Below are positions 8,746 through 16,670 of a stretch of DNA of 64,000 nt, in pieces. Each line of letters begins with the position of its first letter. Positions within the stretch are counted from its first letter, which is position 1. The DNA is from Pseudomonas fluorescens (lineage in GTDB: Bacteria > Pseudomonadota > Gammaproteobacteria > Pseudomonadales > Pseudomonadaceae), in assembly GCF_019212185.1 (NCBI RefSeq), contig NZ_CP078138.1:664501-728500 (forward strand), written 5' to 3'. The notes beneath the pieces were generated by a model. That model did not search any database. It was not told the DNA's origin and saw only the letters and a list, made by a program, of their open reading frames with translations. The translations under genes were made by a program, and so were the position numbers.

Positions 8746-11685
8746 ATGAGCCTTCCTTCGCTTGCCCCACTGCCTGCCATTCTCCTGCCATTGGTCAGTC
8801 GCGCCGAGCAATCGTTCCGCGCCGCGGTCGCGGCCCTCGACGACGACCATGGCCTGTCCAACTGGACACCTGAGCGTTGGTCCGAATTCGCCCGGGTCAC
8901 CGCCGCCAGCGACTTCGTCATTGAACAGAGCGTGCGTGACCCTTTGATGTTGCTGGGTCTGGTGCAGTCCGGCGAACTCGACCGCAGTTATGCCCCCGGT
9001 GAGTTGTGCACGCAAATCGCCACGGCGGTGCAGGCCGCGACCACCGAGGACGAACTGGCCCGCGCGTTGCGTCGCCAGCGCAATCGGCACCAGGTGCGGA
9101 TCGTCTGGCGCGACCTGACGCGCCAGGCCGACCTGGTGCAGACCTGTCGCGATCTCTCGGACATGGCCGATGCGTCTATCGATCAGGCTTATCAATGGTT
9201 GTACCAGCGCCATTGCCAGCAGTTTGGTACGCCGACCGGCTCGCGCAGTGGCGAGCCGCAGCAGATGGTCATCCTCGGCATGGGCAAACTCGGCGCGGTG
9301 GAGCTCAATCTGTCGTCCGACATCGACCTGATCTTTGCCTACCCCGAGGGCGGTGAGACCGTTGGGGTGAAGCGGGCGTTGGATAACCAGGAGTTCTTTA
9401 TCCGGCTGGGCCAGCGCCTGATCAAGGCGTTGGACCCGATGACTGTCGACGGATTTGTGTTCCGCGTTGACATGCGCCTGCGCCCTTACGGTTCCTCCGG
9501 GGCGCTGGTGCTCAGCTTCAATGCGCTGGAGCAGTACTATCAGGATCAGGGGCGTGACTGGGAACGCTACGCGATGATCAAGGCGCGGGTGGTGGCCGGC
9601 GATCAGGTCAAGGGCGCGCAATTGCTGGAGTTGCTGCGTCCTTTTGTTTATCGGCGCTACCTGGACTTCTCGGCAATCGAAGCACTGCGCACCATGAAGC
9701 AGCTGATTCAGCAGGAAGTGCGGCGCAAGGGCATGGCCGACAACATCAAGCTGGGTGCCGGCGGTATTCGCGAAGTCGAGTTTATTGCCCAGGCCTTCCA
9801 GTTGATTCACGGCGGTCGCGACTTGAGCCTGCAGCAACGGCCTCTATTAAAGGTGCTTGGCACGCTGGAGGGGCAGGGCTATCTGCCGCCGGCGGTGATC
9901 AGCGAGTTGCGTGAAGGCTACGAATTCCTGCGCTACACCGAGCATGCGATCCAGGCGATTGCCGATCGGCAGACGCAAATGCTCCCGGGCAACGAGCAGG
10001 ATCAGGCGCGTATCGCGTTCATGCTGGGCTTTGCCGGCTGGCAGTCGTTCCATGAGCAACTGATGTATTGGCGTGGCCGGGTCGATTGGCATTTCCGCCA
10101 GGTGATCGCCGATCCTGACGAGGAGGAGGGCGAGGAAGGCGAGGTGATCGTGGGTGGCGAGTGGCTGCCACTGTGGGAAGAGGCGCAGAACGAGGAGGCG
10201 GCCTGCCGGCAGTTGCAGGAAGGTGGCTTCGCCGATGCGCCGAAAGCCCTTAAAGCCTTGGCCGGGTTGCGCGGCAGCCCGCAGTTGCGGGCGATGCAGC
10301 GCCTCGGGCGCGAGCGGCTTGATGCTTTTATTCCGCGCCTGCTGGCCCAGGCGGTCGAGCATGCCAATCCGGACCTGGTGCTGGAGCGCGTGTTGCCGCT
10401 GGTCGAAGCCGTGGCCCGGCGCTCGGCCTACCTGGTACTGCTCACGGAGAATCCCGGGGCGCTGCGCCGCTTGCTGACCTTGTGCGCAGCCAGTCCGTGG
10501 ATTGCCGAGCAGATCACCCGCTTTCCGCTGCTGCTCGACGAGTTGCTGAACGAGGGGCGCCTGTTCAAGCCGCCGTTGGCGCCGGAATTGGCCGCTGAAC
10601 TGCGCGAGCGCCTGACGCGGATTCCCGAGGACGATCTCGAGCAGCAAATGGAAGCCCTGCGCCATTTCAAGCTGGCCCATCGCTTGCGCGTGGCCGCTTC
10701 GGAAATTGCCGGCAGCCTGCCGTTGATGAAGGTCAGCGATTACCTGACCTGGCTTGCCGAAGCGATTCTCGAGCAAGTGCTGGCCCTGGCCTGGCGCCAG
10801 ACGGCGGCCAAGTACGGTTCACCGCAGCGCCCAGACGGCACCTTGTGCGATCCGGGGTTTATCATTGTCGGTTACGGCAAGGTCGGTGGGCTGGAGTTTG
10901 GCCATGGCTCTGACCTGGACCTGGTGTTTATCCATGACGGCGACCCGCAGGCGGAAACCGATGGGCCCAAGCCTATCGACGGCGCGCAGTTCTTCACGCG
11001 CCTCGGGCAGCGGATTATCCATTTGCTGACGACCCAGACCAACTCCGGGCAGTTGTACGAAGTCGATATGCGCCTCCGGCCTTCGGGGGCTTCGGGCCTG
11101 CTGGTCAGTTCGCTGGGGGCGTTCGAGCGATATCAGGAGAATGAGGCCTGGACCTGGGAGCATCAGGCGCTGGTCCGTGCGCGTGTGCTGGTGGGCAGCG
11201 AGGATGTCGGCCAGGCATTCGAGAAAGTCCGCGCCAAAGTACTTGCCCGGGAGCGGGATTTGCCCAAGCTGCGCCAGGAAGTCAGCGAGATGCGCGCCAA
11301 GATGCGCGACAATCTGGGGACCAAGAGCACGACCGCCGGCAAGGCTGCCAATGCCTTTGAAGCGACATCGCCGTTCGACCTCAAGCAGGACGCCGGTGGT
11401 ATCGTCGATATTGAATTTATGGTGCAATACGCGGCTTTGGCTTGGTCGCATAGCCATCCGCCATTGCTGCGCTGGACTGACAATATCCGCATTTCTGAGG
11501 AGCTGGAGCACGAAGGGCTGATGTCGGTTGAAGACGCCAGCCTGCTGCGCGAGGTGTATAAAGCCTACCGTGCGGCGGCCCATCGGCAGGCCTTGCAAAA
11601 TGAGGCCGGGGTGGTTCCTGGCGATCAGTTTGTGCAGGAGCGCCGGCAGGTGATGCGGATCTGGCAGGAACTGGGGCTAAGCTGA
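8746..11685 (+). CDS. glnE: Bifunctional glutamine synthetase adenylyltransferase/adenylyl-removing enzyme
   Basis: 979 residues, usual length. GlnE adds AMP to, or phosphorolytically removes it from, glutamine synthetase in answer to PII state and glutamine. Both nucleotidyltransferase domains are present: the N-terminal adenylyl-removing one with GMGKLGAVELN and SSDIDL near 177-195, and the C-terminal adenylyltransferase one with GYGKVGGLEF and SDLDLVF near 707-727. The ATG at 8746 is preceded by AAGGA. It is divergent from aceE. A hairpin terminator follows 167 bases downstream, immediately before waaF. Confidence 0.97.
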   Translation: MSLPSLAPLPAILLPLVSRAEQSFRAAVAALDDDHGLSNWTPERWSEFARVTAASDFVIEQSVRDPLMLLGLVQSGELDRSYAPGELCTQIATAVQAATTEDELARALRRQRNRHQVRIVWRDLTRQADLVQTCRDLSDMADASIDQAYQWLYQRHCQQFGTPTGSRSGEPQQMVILGMGKLGAVELNLSSDIDLIFAYPEGGETVGVKRALDNQEFFIRLGQRLIKALDPMTVDGFVFRVDMRLRPYGSSGALVLSFNALEQYYQDQGRDWERYAMIKARVVAGDQVKGAQLLELLRPFVYRRYLDFSAIEALRTMKQLIQQEVRRKGMADNIKLGAGGIREVEFIAQAFQLIHGGRDLSLQQRPLLKVLGTLEGQGYLPPAVISELREGYEFLRYTEHAIQAIADRQTQMLPGNEQDQARIAFMLGFAGWQSFHEQLMYWRGRVDWHFRQVIADPDEEEGEEGEVIVGGEWLPLWEEAQNEEAACRQLQEGGFADAPKALKALAGLRGSPQLRAMQRLGRERLDAFIPRLLAQAVEHANPDLVLERVLPLVEAVARRSAYLVLLTENPGALRRLLTLCAASPWIAEQITRFPLLLDELLNEGRLFKPPLAPELAAELRERLTRIPEDDLEQQMEALRHFKLAHRLRVAASEIAGSLPLMKVSDYLTWLAEAILEQVLALAWRQTAAKYGSPQRPDGTLCDPGFIIVGYGKVGGLEFGHGSDLDLVFIHDGDPQAETDGPKPIDGAQFFTRLGQRIIHLLTTQTNSGQLYEVDMRLRPSGASGLLVSSLGAFERYQENEAWTWEHQALVRARVLVGSEDVGQAFEKVRAKVLARERDLPKLRQEVSEMRAKMRDNLGTKSTTAGKAANAFEATSPFDLKQDAGGIVDIEFMVQYAALAWSHSHPPLLRWTDNIRISEELEHEGLMSVEDASLLREVYKAYRAAAHRQALQNEAGVVPGDQFVQERRQVMRIWQELGLS

Positions 11686-11719
11686 TAGCGAATGCATCAC
11701 CCAATGTGGTAGCGGGCAA

Positions 11720-11838
11720 TGTGGGAGCGGGCTCGCCCGCGATGTCAGGCACCGACAATGTTGACGGTGCCGGCCTCATCGCCAGCAGGCTGGCTCCCAC
11801 AGGTATGCGACACCTAATGTGGCAGGCTGGCCCCCACA
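11720..11838. repeat. REP/REPIN element between glnE and waaF
   Basis: Two REP arms face each other: GTGGGAGCGGGCTCGCC at 11721 onward and its inverted counterpart GGCTGGCTCCCACA ending at 11801. A third degenerate arm (GGCTGGCCCCCACAG) ends at 11838. This is the standard intergenic Pseudomonas REP family, mobilised in trans by RAYT transposases; no RAYT gene is in the window. In P. aeruginosa this gap holds ilvE; here it holds only the repeat, as in P. putida. Confidence 0.8.
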
Positions 11839-11851
11839 GTGATTCTCGAGG

Positions 11852-11884
11852 CGGGGAGGCATAAGGCCTCCCCGGTTCGTTTTT
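11852..11884 (+). terminator. Intrinsic terminator abutting waaF
   Basis: A perfect 9-bp stem (CGGGGAGGC 11852-11860 and GCCTCCCCG 11866-11874) with an ATAAG loop is followed by GTTCGTTTTT. It fits a terminator for glnE, but the T run ends only 9 bases before the waaF ATG and touches its ribosome binding site GGAAGG (11885-11890). Confidence 0.75.
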
Positions 11885-11893
11885 GGAAGGCAC

Positions 11894-12928
11894 ATGAAAA
11901 TTCTGATCGTTGGGCCCAGTTGGGTCGGTGACATGGTGATGGCGCAGACACTGTTCCAGTGCCTGAAGCAGCGTCATCCGCAGTGCGAAATCGACGTCCT
12001 GGCCCCGGAGTGGAGTCGGCCGATTCTTGAGCGCATGCCCGAAGTACGCCAGGCCTTGAGCTTCCCGCTCGGCCACGGCGCGCTTGAGCTGGCGACGCGC
12101 CGGCGCATCGGCAAGTCCCTGGCAGGTGAGTACGATCAGGCGATCTTGCTGCCCAATTCATTGAAATCGGCGCTGGTGCCGTTTTTTGCCGGCATTCCCA
12201 AGCGCACGGGCTGGCGTGGCGAGTTCCGCTATGGCCTGCTCAACGACGTGCGCACCCTCGACAAGGCGCGTTACCCGCTGATGATCGAGCGCTTCATGGC
12301 ACTGGCCTACGAACCAGGTGTCGCGTTGCCCACGCCGTACCCGAGACCAAGCCTGCAGATCGATCCGGTGACCCGCGAGGCCGCGCTGGCCAAATTCGGT
12401 TTGACCCTCGATCGCCCGGTGCTGGCGCTGTGCCCGGGCGCCGAGTTCGGTGAAGCCAAGCGCTGGCCGTCCGAGCACTATGCCAAGGTCGCCGAGGCGA
12501 AAATCCGTGATGGCTGGCAGGTCTGGCTGTTTGGCTCGAAAAACGATCATGCGGTGGGTGAAGACATTCGCTCGCGACTGATACCCGGCCTGCGCGAAGA
12601 AGCGGTCAATCTCAGTGGCGGCACTTCGCTGGCAGAAGCCATCGATCTGTTGTCCTGCGCCGACGCCGTGGTCTCCAACGATTCCGGCTTGATGCACGTG
12701 GCGGCGGCGCTGAATCGTCCGCTGGTGGCGGTCTACGGCTCGACCTCGCCGGGCTTCACCCCGCCGCTGGCCGAACACGTCGAGATCGTGCGCCTGGGTA
12801 TCGAGTGCAGTCCGTGCTTCGATCGCACCTGCCGCTTCGGTCATTACAACTGCCTGCGTCAATTGCTGCCGCAACCAGTGAACGAAGCCCTGCAGCGGTT
12901 GCAGGGCGCCGTGGTCGAGGTTCAATAA
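11894..12928 (+). CDS. waaF: ADP-heptose--LPS heptosyltransferase II
   Basis: 344 residues, GT9 family. It transfers the second L-glycero-D-manno-heptose to the inner core at the cytoplasmic face of the inner membrane. The N-terminus MKILIVGPSWVGDMVMAQ is the WaaF signature, and the C-terminal half has the nucleotide-sugar motif around VSNDSGLMHVAAAL. The start has a GGAAGG site. The next gene, waaC, begins one base after its stop. This is the first gene of the LPS core operon here. Confidence 0.96.
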   Translation: MKILIVGPSWVGDMVMAQTLFQCLKQRHPQCEIDVLAPEWSRPILERMPEVRQALSFPLGHGALELATRRRIGKSLAGEYDQAILLPNSLKSALVPFFAGIPKRTGWRGEFRYGLLNDVRTLDKARYPLMIERFMALAYEPGVALPTPYPRPSLQIDPVTREAALAKFGLTLDRPVLALCPGAEFGEAKRWPSEHYAKVAEAKIRDGWQVWLFGSKNDHAVGEDIRSRLIPGLREEAVNLSGGTSLAEAIDLLSCADAVVSNDSGLMHVAAALNRPLVAVYGSTSPGFTPPLAEHVEIVRLGIECSPCFDRTCRFGHYNCLRQLLPQPVNEALQRLQGAVVEVQ

Positions 12929-12929
12929 G

Positions 12930-13991
12930 TTGCGGGTATTGCTGATCAAGACCTCTTCGCTGGGCGACGTGATTCATGCGTTGCCGGCGCTGACTGATGC
13001 TGCACGGGCGATCCCGGGGATCCAGTTCGACTGGGTAGTCGAGGAAGGCTTCGCCGAGATCCCGACCTGGCATCCGGCGGTGGGCAAGGTGATCCCGGTG
13101 GCGATCCGCCGCTGGCGCAAGAATATCTGGCAGACCATCAAGAGCGGCGAGTTCAAGCGCTTCAAGCAAAGTGTGCGCGCCAGTCGCTACGACCTGGTGA
13201 TCGACGCCCAAGGCCTGCTCAAGAGTGCCTGGCTGACGCGCTACGTGCGCGCACCGGTGGCTGGGCTGGATAAAAACTCGGCCCGTGAGCCGCTGGCCGC
13301 GCACTTTTACTCGCGGCGCCTGGCCGTGGCCCGTGGACAGCATGCCGTGGAGCGTCTGCGCCAGTTGTTTGCCGTGGCCTTGGGTTATGACCTGCCACAG
13401 GGGGTGGGCGATTACGGGCTGAACGTCGAGCGCCTGGTCGAACTGCCGCGCAAAAATCCCTACGTGTTGTTCCTGCATGGCACCACCTGGGACACCAAGC
13501 ACTGGCCGGAAGCGTACTGGCGGGAGTTGGCCGAGCGCATGGGACGCCTCGGCATGGCGGTTAAATTGCCGTGGGGCAACCCGGCGGAGAAAGCCCGCGC
13601 CGAGCGGATCGCCCAAGGCCTGCGCAATGCCGAAGTGCTGCCCAAACTGAACCTGGCCGGCGTGGCCAAGGTCCTGGCCAGTGCCCAGGCCTGTGTCGCG
13701 GTGGATACCGGTCTCGGTCACCTGGCTGCAGCGCTGGACGTGCCGACCATCTCCCTGTTCGGCCCGACCAATCCCGGCCTGACCGGTGCCTATGGCCGCG
13801 GCCAGGTGCACCTGGGGAGCGACTTCCCCTGCGCCCCCTGCCTGCAGAAAAAATGTACCTACCAACCGACGGCTGAAGACCAGCGTCGGTTCGATCTCAA
13901 GCGCGAGTGGCCGTTGTGCTTCACTCGCCTGAACCCCGAGCGTGTCGCGAGCCGACTGAGCACGTTGTTAATGGCTGAGGAGCTGCGTTGA
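12930..13991 (+). CDS. waaC: LPS heptosyltransferase I (TTG start)
   Basis: 353 residues, GT9 family; adds the first heptose to Kdo2-lipid A. The sequence RVLLIKTSSLGDVIHALPAL at the N-terminus is diagnostic for WaaC, and DTGLGHLAAAL marks the donor-binding site. No ATG precedes this conserved start; the codon is TTG at 12930, with GAGG at 12917-12920 as ribosome binding site inside the end of waaF. Its stop codon overlaps the waaG ATG (ATGA), so translation is probably coupled. Confidence 0.96.
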   Translation: MRVLLIKTSSLGDVIHALPALTDAARAIPGIQFDWVVEEGFAEIPTWHPAVGKVIPVAIRRWRKNIWQTIKSGEFKRFKQSVRASRYDLVIDAQGLLKSAWLTRYVRAPVAGLDKNSAREPLAAHFYSRRLAVARGQHAVERLRQLFAVALGYDLPQGVGDYGLNVERLVELPRKNPYVLFLHGTTWDTKHWPEAYWRELAERMGRLGMAVKLPWGNPAEKARAERIAQGLRNAEVLPKLNLAGVAKVLASAQACVAVDTGLGHLAAALDVPTISLFGPTNPGLTGAYGRGQVHLGSDFPCAPCLQKKCTYQPTAEDQRRFDLKREWPLCFTRLNPERVASRLSTLLMAEELR

Positions 13992-15112
13992 TGCAATTGG
14001 CTTTTGTGCTGTACAAATATTTCCCGTTTGGCGGCCTGCAGCGCGACTTCATGCGCATTGCCCTCGAATGCCAGCAGCGCGGGCATCAGATTCGCGTTTA
14101 CACGCTGATTTGGGAAGGCGACATCCCGCCCGGTTTCGAAGTGCTGGTTGCGCCGGTCAAGGCCATCTTCAACCATCGGCGCAACGAAAAACTCAGCGCC
14201 TGGATGGCTGCCGACCTGGCCAAGCGTCCGGTGGATCGCCTGATCGGCTTCAACAAAATGCCCGGCCTGGATGTGTATTACGCCGCCGACGGTTGTTTCG
14301 AAGACAAGGCGCAGAACCTGCGCAACTCGCTGTACCGGCGCTGGGGCCGCTACCGCCACTTCGCCGAGTACGAGCGGGCGGTGTTCGCCAAGGACGCGAA
14401 AACCGAAGTGCTGATGATCTCCGAAGTCCAGCAGCCGCTGTTCATCAAGCATTACGACACGCCCCTGGAACGCTTCCACTTGCTGCCGCCGGGCATTGCC
14501 CAAGATCGCCGGGCGCCGCCGAACGCAGCCGAGATTCGCGCGGATTTCCGTCGTGAATTCGCCCTCGCCGATGATGACTTGCTGCTGGTGCAGATCGGTT
14601 CCGGGTTCAAGACCAAGGGCGTCGATCGCAGCCTCAAGGCCCTGGCCGCATTGCCTGCCGAGCTGCGCAAACGCACCCGGCTATTTGTAATTGGCCAGGA
14701 CGACCCCAAAGTATTCCAATTGCAGAGTGCCGCATTGGGCTTGGGCGACAACGTGCAGTTTCTCAAGGGGCGCAGTGATATCCCGCGTTTCCTGTTGGGC
14801 GCCGACCTGTTGATCCACCCGGCGTACAACGAAAACACCGGCACCGTACTGCTCGAGGCCCTGGTCGCTGGTCTGCCGGTGCTGGTGAGTGCGGTGTGCG
14901 GCTACGCGCATTACATCGCCGAGGCCGACAGCGGCCTGGTGCTGGACGAGCCGTTCGACCAGGCGCAACTCACGCAGTACCTGACGACCATGTTGAGCGA
15001 TGACGCCGCACGTGCGGCCTGGAGCCGAAATGGCCTGGCATTCGCCGACACGGCCGACCTTTACAGCATGCCGCAGCACGCGGCGGATGTAATTCTGGCG
15101 GAGCACCATTGA
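13991..15112 (+). CDS. waaG: LPS core glucosyltransferase I
   Basis: 373 residues, GT4 family (GT-B fold). It transfers the next hexose onto heptose II; in Pseudomonas this sugar is a galactosamine derivative rather than glucose, so the substrate named for E. coli may not apply. The N-terminus MQLAFVLYKYFPFGGLQRDF is typical of WaaG, and the GT4 donor motif ENTGTVLLEAL is present near residue 280. The ATG at 13991 overlaps the waaC TGA; a TTG one codon earlier is not needed. Confidence 0.95.
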   Translation: MQLAFVLYKYFPFGGLQRDFMRIALECQQRGHQIRVYTLIWEGDIPPGFEVLVAPVKAIFNHRRNEKLSAWMAADLAKRPVDRLIGFNKMPGLDVYYAADGCFEDKAQNLRNSLYRRWGRYRHFAEYERAVFAKDAKTEVLMISEVQQPLFIKHYDTPLERFHLLPPGIAQDRRAPPNAAEIRADFRREFALADDDLLLVQIGSGFKTKGVDRSLKALAALPAELRKRTRLFVIGQDDPKVFQLQSAALGLGDNVQFLKGRSDIPRFLLGADLLIHPAYNENTGTVLLEALVAGLPVLVSAVCGYAHYIAEADSGLVLDEPFDQAQLTQYLTTMLSDDAARAAWSRNGLAFADTADLYSMPQHAADVILAEHH

Positions 15113-15918
15113 TGAAGCTGATTCTGGCCGAGCCCTTCAAGAGCCTGTGGGCTGGACGCGATGCGTTCCACGAAGTCGAAGGCCTGCAGGGCGAGGTCTA
15201 CCGCGAGCTGGAAGCGCGCCGCACCTTGCGCACCGAGGTGGCCGGCAACGGTTTCTTCGTGAAAATTCACCGCGGTATCGGCTGGGGCGAGATCTTCAAG
15301 AACCTGCTCACGGCGAAACTCCCTGTGCTTGGCGCAGGTCAGGAGTGGCGGGCGATTCAGCGCTTGCAGCAGGCCGGCGTACCGACCATGACGGCGGTCG
15401 CCTATGGCGAGAAAGGGCGCAATCCGGCTGACCAGCACTCCTTCATCATTACCGAGGAATTGGCGCCCACCGTCAGCCTCGAAGATTTCAGCATCAACTG
15501 GCGCATGCAGCCGCCGGAGCCCCGACTCAAGCGTGCGTTGATCGACGAAGTGGCGCGCATGACCGGCATGATGCATCGCGCCGGGGTCAACCATCGTGAC
15601 TGCTACATCTGTCACTTCCTGCTGCACACCGACAAACCGGTGACGGCGGACGATTTCAAATTGTCGGTCATCGACCTGCACCGCGCTCAGACCCGTCCGG
15701 CGATTACCAAGCGCTGGCGCAACAAGGATTTGGCCGCGCTGTACTTTTCAGCCTTGGACATCGGCCTGACCCGACGCGACAAACTGCGCTTTCTCAAGGG
15801 CTACTTCATGCAGCCGCTACGCCAGATCCTGCGCGAGGAAGCGTCGTTGCTGGCCTGGCTGGAAGGCAAGGCGAACAAACTGTACGAGCGCAAACAGCGC
15901 TATGGGGATGCGCTCTGA
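15112..15918 (+). CDS. waaP: LPS core heptose(I) kinase
   Basis: 268 residues, the usual length for WaaP, which phosphorylates heptose I and is essential in P. aeruginosa. The kinase fold is visible: FFVKIHRGIGWGEIFKNL with Lys51, the catalytic loop HRDCYICHFLL (H161-D163) and IDLHRAQ as metal-binding segment. The ATG overlaps the waaG stop (ATGA) and its own stop overlaps the next kinase gene. All catalytic residues are present, in contrast to the following gene. Confidence 0.96.
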   Translation: MKLILAEPFKSLWAGRDAFHEVEGLQGEVYRELEARRTLRTEVAGNGFFVKIHRGIGWGEIFKNLLTAKLPVLGAGQEWRAIQRLQQAGVPTMTAVAYGEKGRNPADQHSFIITEELAPTVSLEDFSINWRMQPPEPRLKRALIDEVARMTGMMHRAGVNHRDCYICHFLLHTDKPVTADDFKLSVIDLHRAQTRPAITKRWRNKDLAALYFSALDIGLTRRDKLRFLKGYFMQPLRQILREEASLLAWLEGKANKLYERKQRYGDAL

Positions 15919-16670
15919 TGACTGATTTCCTCGCAGCGCAGGATCGCGAACTGTTCGAACGTCATGGCCTGAACAGCTTTGATGCCCTGTGGGAGCGACA
16001 GCTTGAAGCCGTCGACGAACCCAATACCGATGGCGGTGGCTGGAGCAGTGTGTTCCGCCTTGATCTTGATGGCCGCGGCTACTACCTCAAGCGTCAGAGC
16101 AACTACCTCACCCGGACACTGCATCGACCGTTCGGCGAACCGAGCTTCGCCCGTGAGTTCCGTAATATCAGCCGTTACCGGCAGTTGGGTATTCCTGCTC
16201 TGGAAGCGGTGTTTTTTGGTGAACGCAAAGTGGCCGGCGAAGTCCGGGCGATCCTGCTGACGCGGGCTCTCGATGGCTGGAGCGACCTCGATGCGCTGCT
16301 GCAAGATTGGCCGCAGCTCAGTGCGGCGCAACAGACTGCGATCCTGCAGGCCTGTGGTGCGCTCGCCCGGCAGTTGCACGGGGTGCGTCAGGTGCACGGC
16401 TGCTTTTATCCCAAGCACATTTTTCTGCAGGCCGACGGCGAGCGCTATCGGGCGCAACTGATCGACCTGGAAAAAACTCGGCCCCTGCTGTTTGGCCAGC
16501 GTGACCGGGTGAAGGACCTCGAGCCGTTGCTGCGCCGTGCGCCCGTGTGGAGCGCCGACAACGTGCGCACCTTGTTGGCGACCTATCTGGATCAGCCCGC
16601 CGACAGTTCGCTGGTGGATGCCTGGCTTGGGCGCCTGTCGGCCCGGCGCAGTCACAAGGGAGCGCGTTGA
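15918..16670 (+). CDS. WaaP/InaA-like LPS kinase-fold protein lacking the catalytic Asp
   Basis: 250 residues, InaA/Kdo-kinase type fold, in the place of the small LPS kinases of the P. aeruginosa core operon (PA5007/PA5008 region). The nucleotide-binding Lys is in GYYLKRQ (K58) and the metal-binding Asp in LIDLEKTR (D183). In the catalytic loop the sequence is VHGCFYPKHIFL: compared with HRDCYICHFLL of WaaP, the base Asp is Cys162. It may be a pseudokinase or use another residue. Start ATG overlaps the waaP stop; stop overlaps the next start, so it is translationally coupled. Confidence 0.85.
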   Translation: MTDFLAAQDRELFERHGLNSFDALWERQLEAVDEPNTDGGGWSSVFRLDLDGRGYYLKRQSNYLTRTLHRPFGEPSFAREFRNISRYRQLGIPALEAVFFGERKVAGEVRAILLTRALDGWSDLDALLQDWPQLSAAQQTAILQACGALARQLHGVRQVHGCFYPKHIFLQADGERYRAQLIDLEKTRPLLFGQRDRVKDLEPLLRRAPVWSADNVRTLLATYLDQPADSSLVDAWLGRLSARRSHKGAR

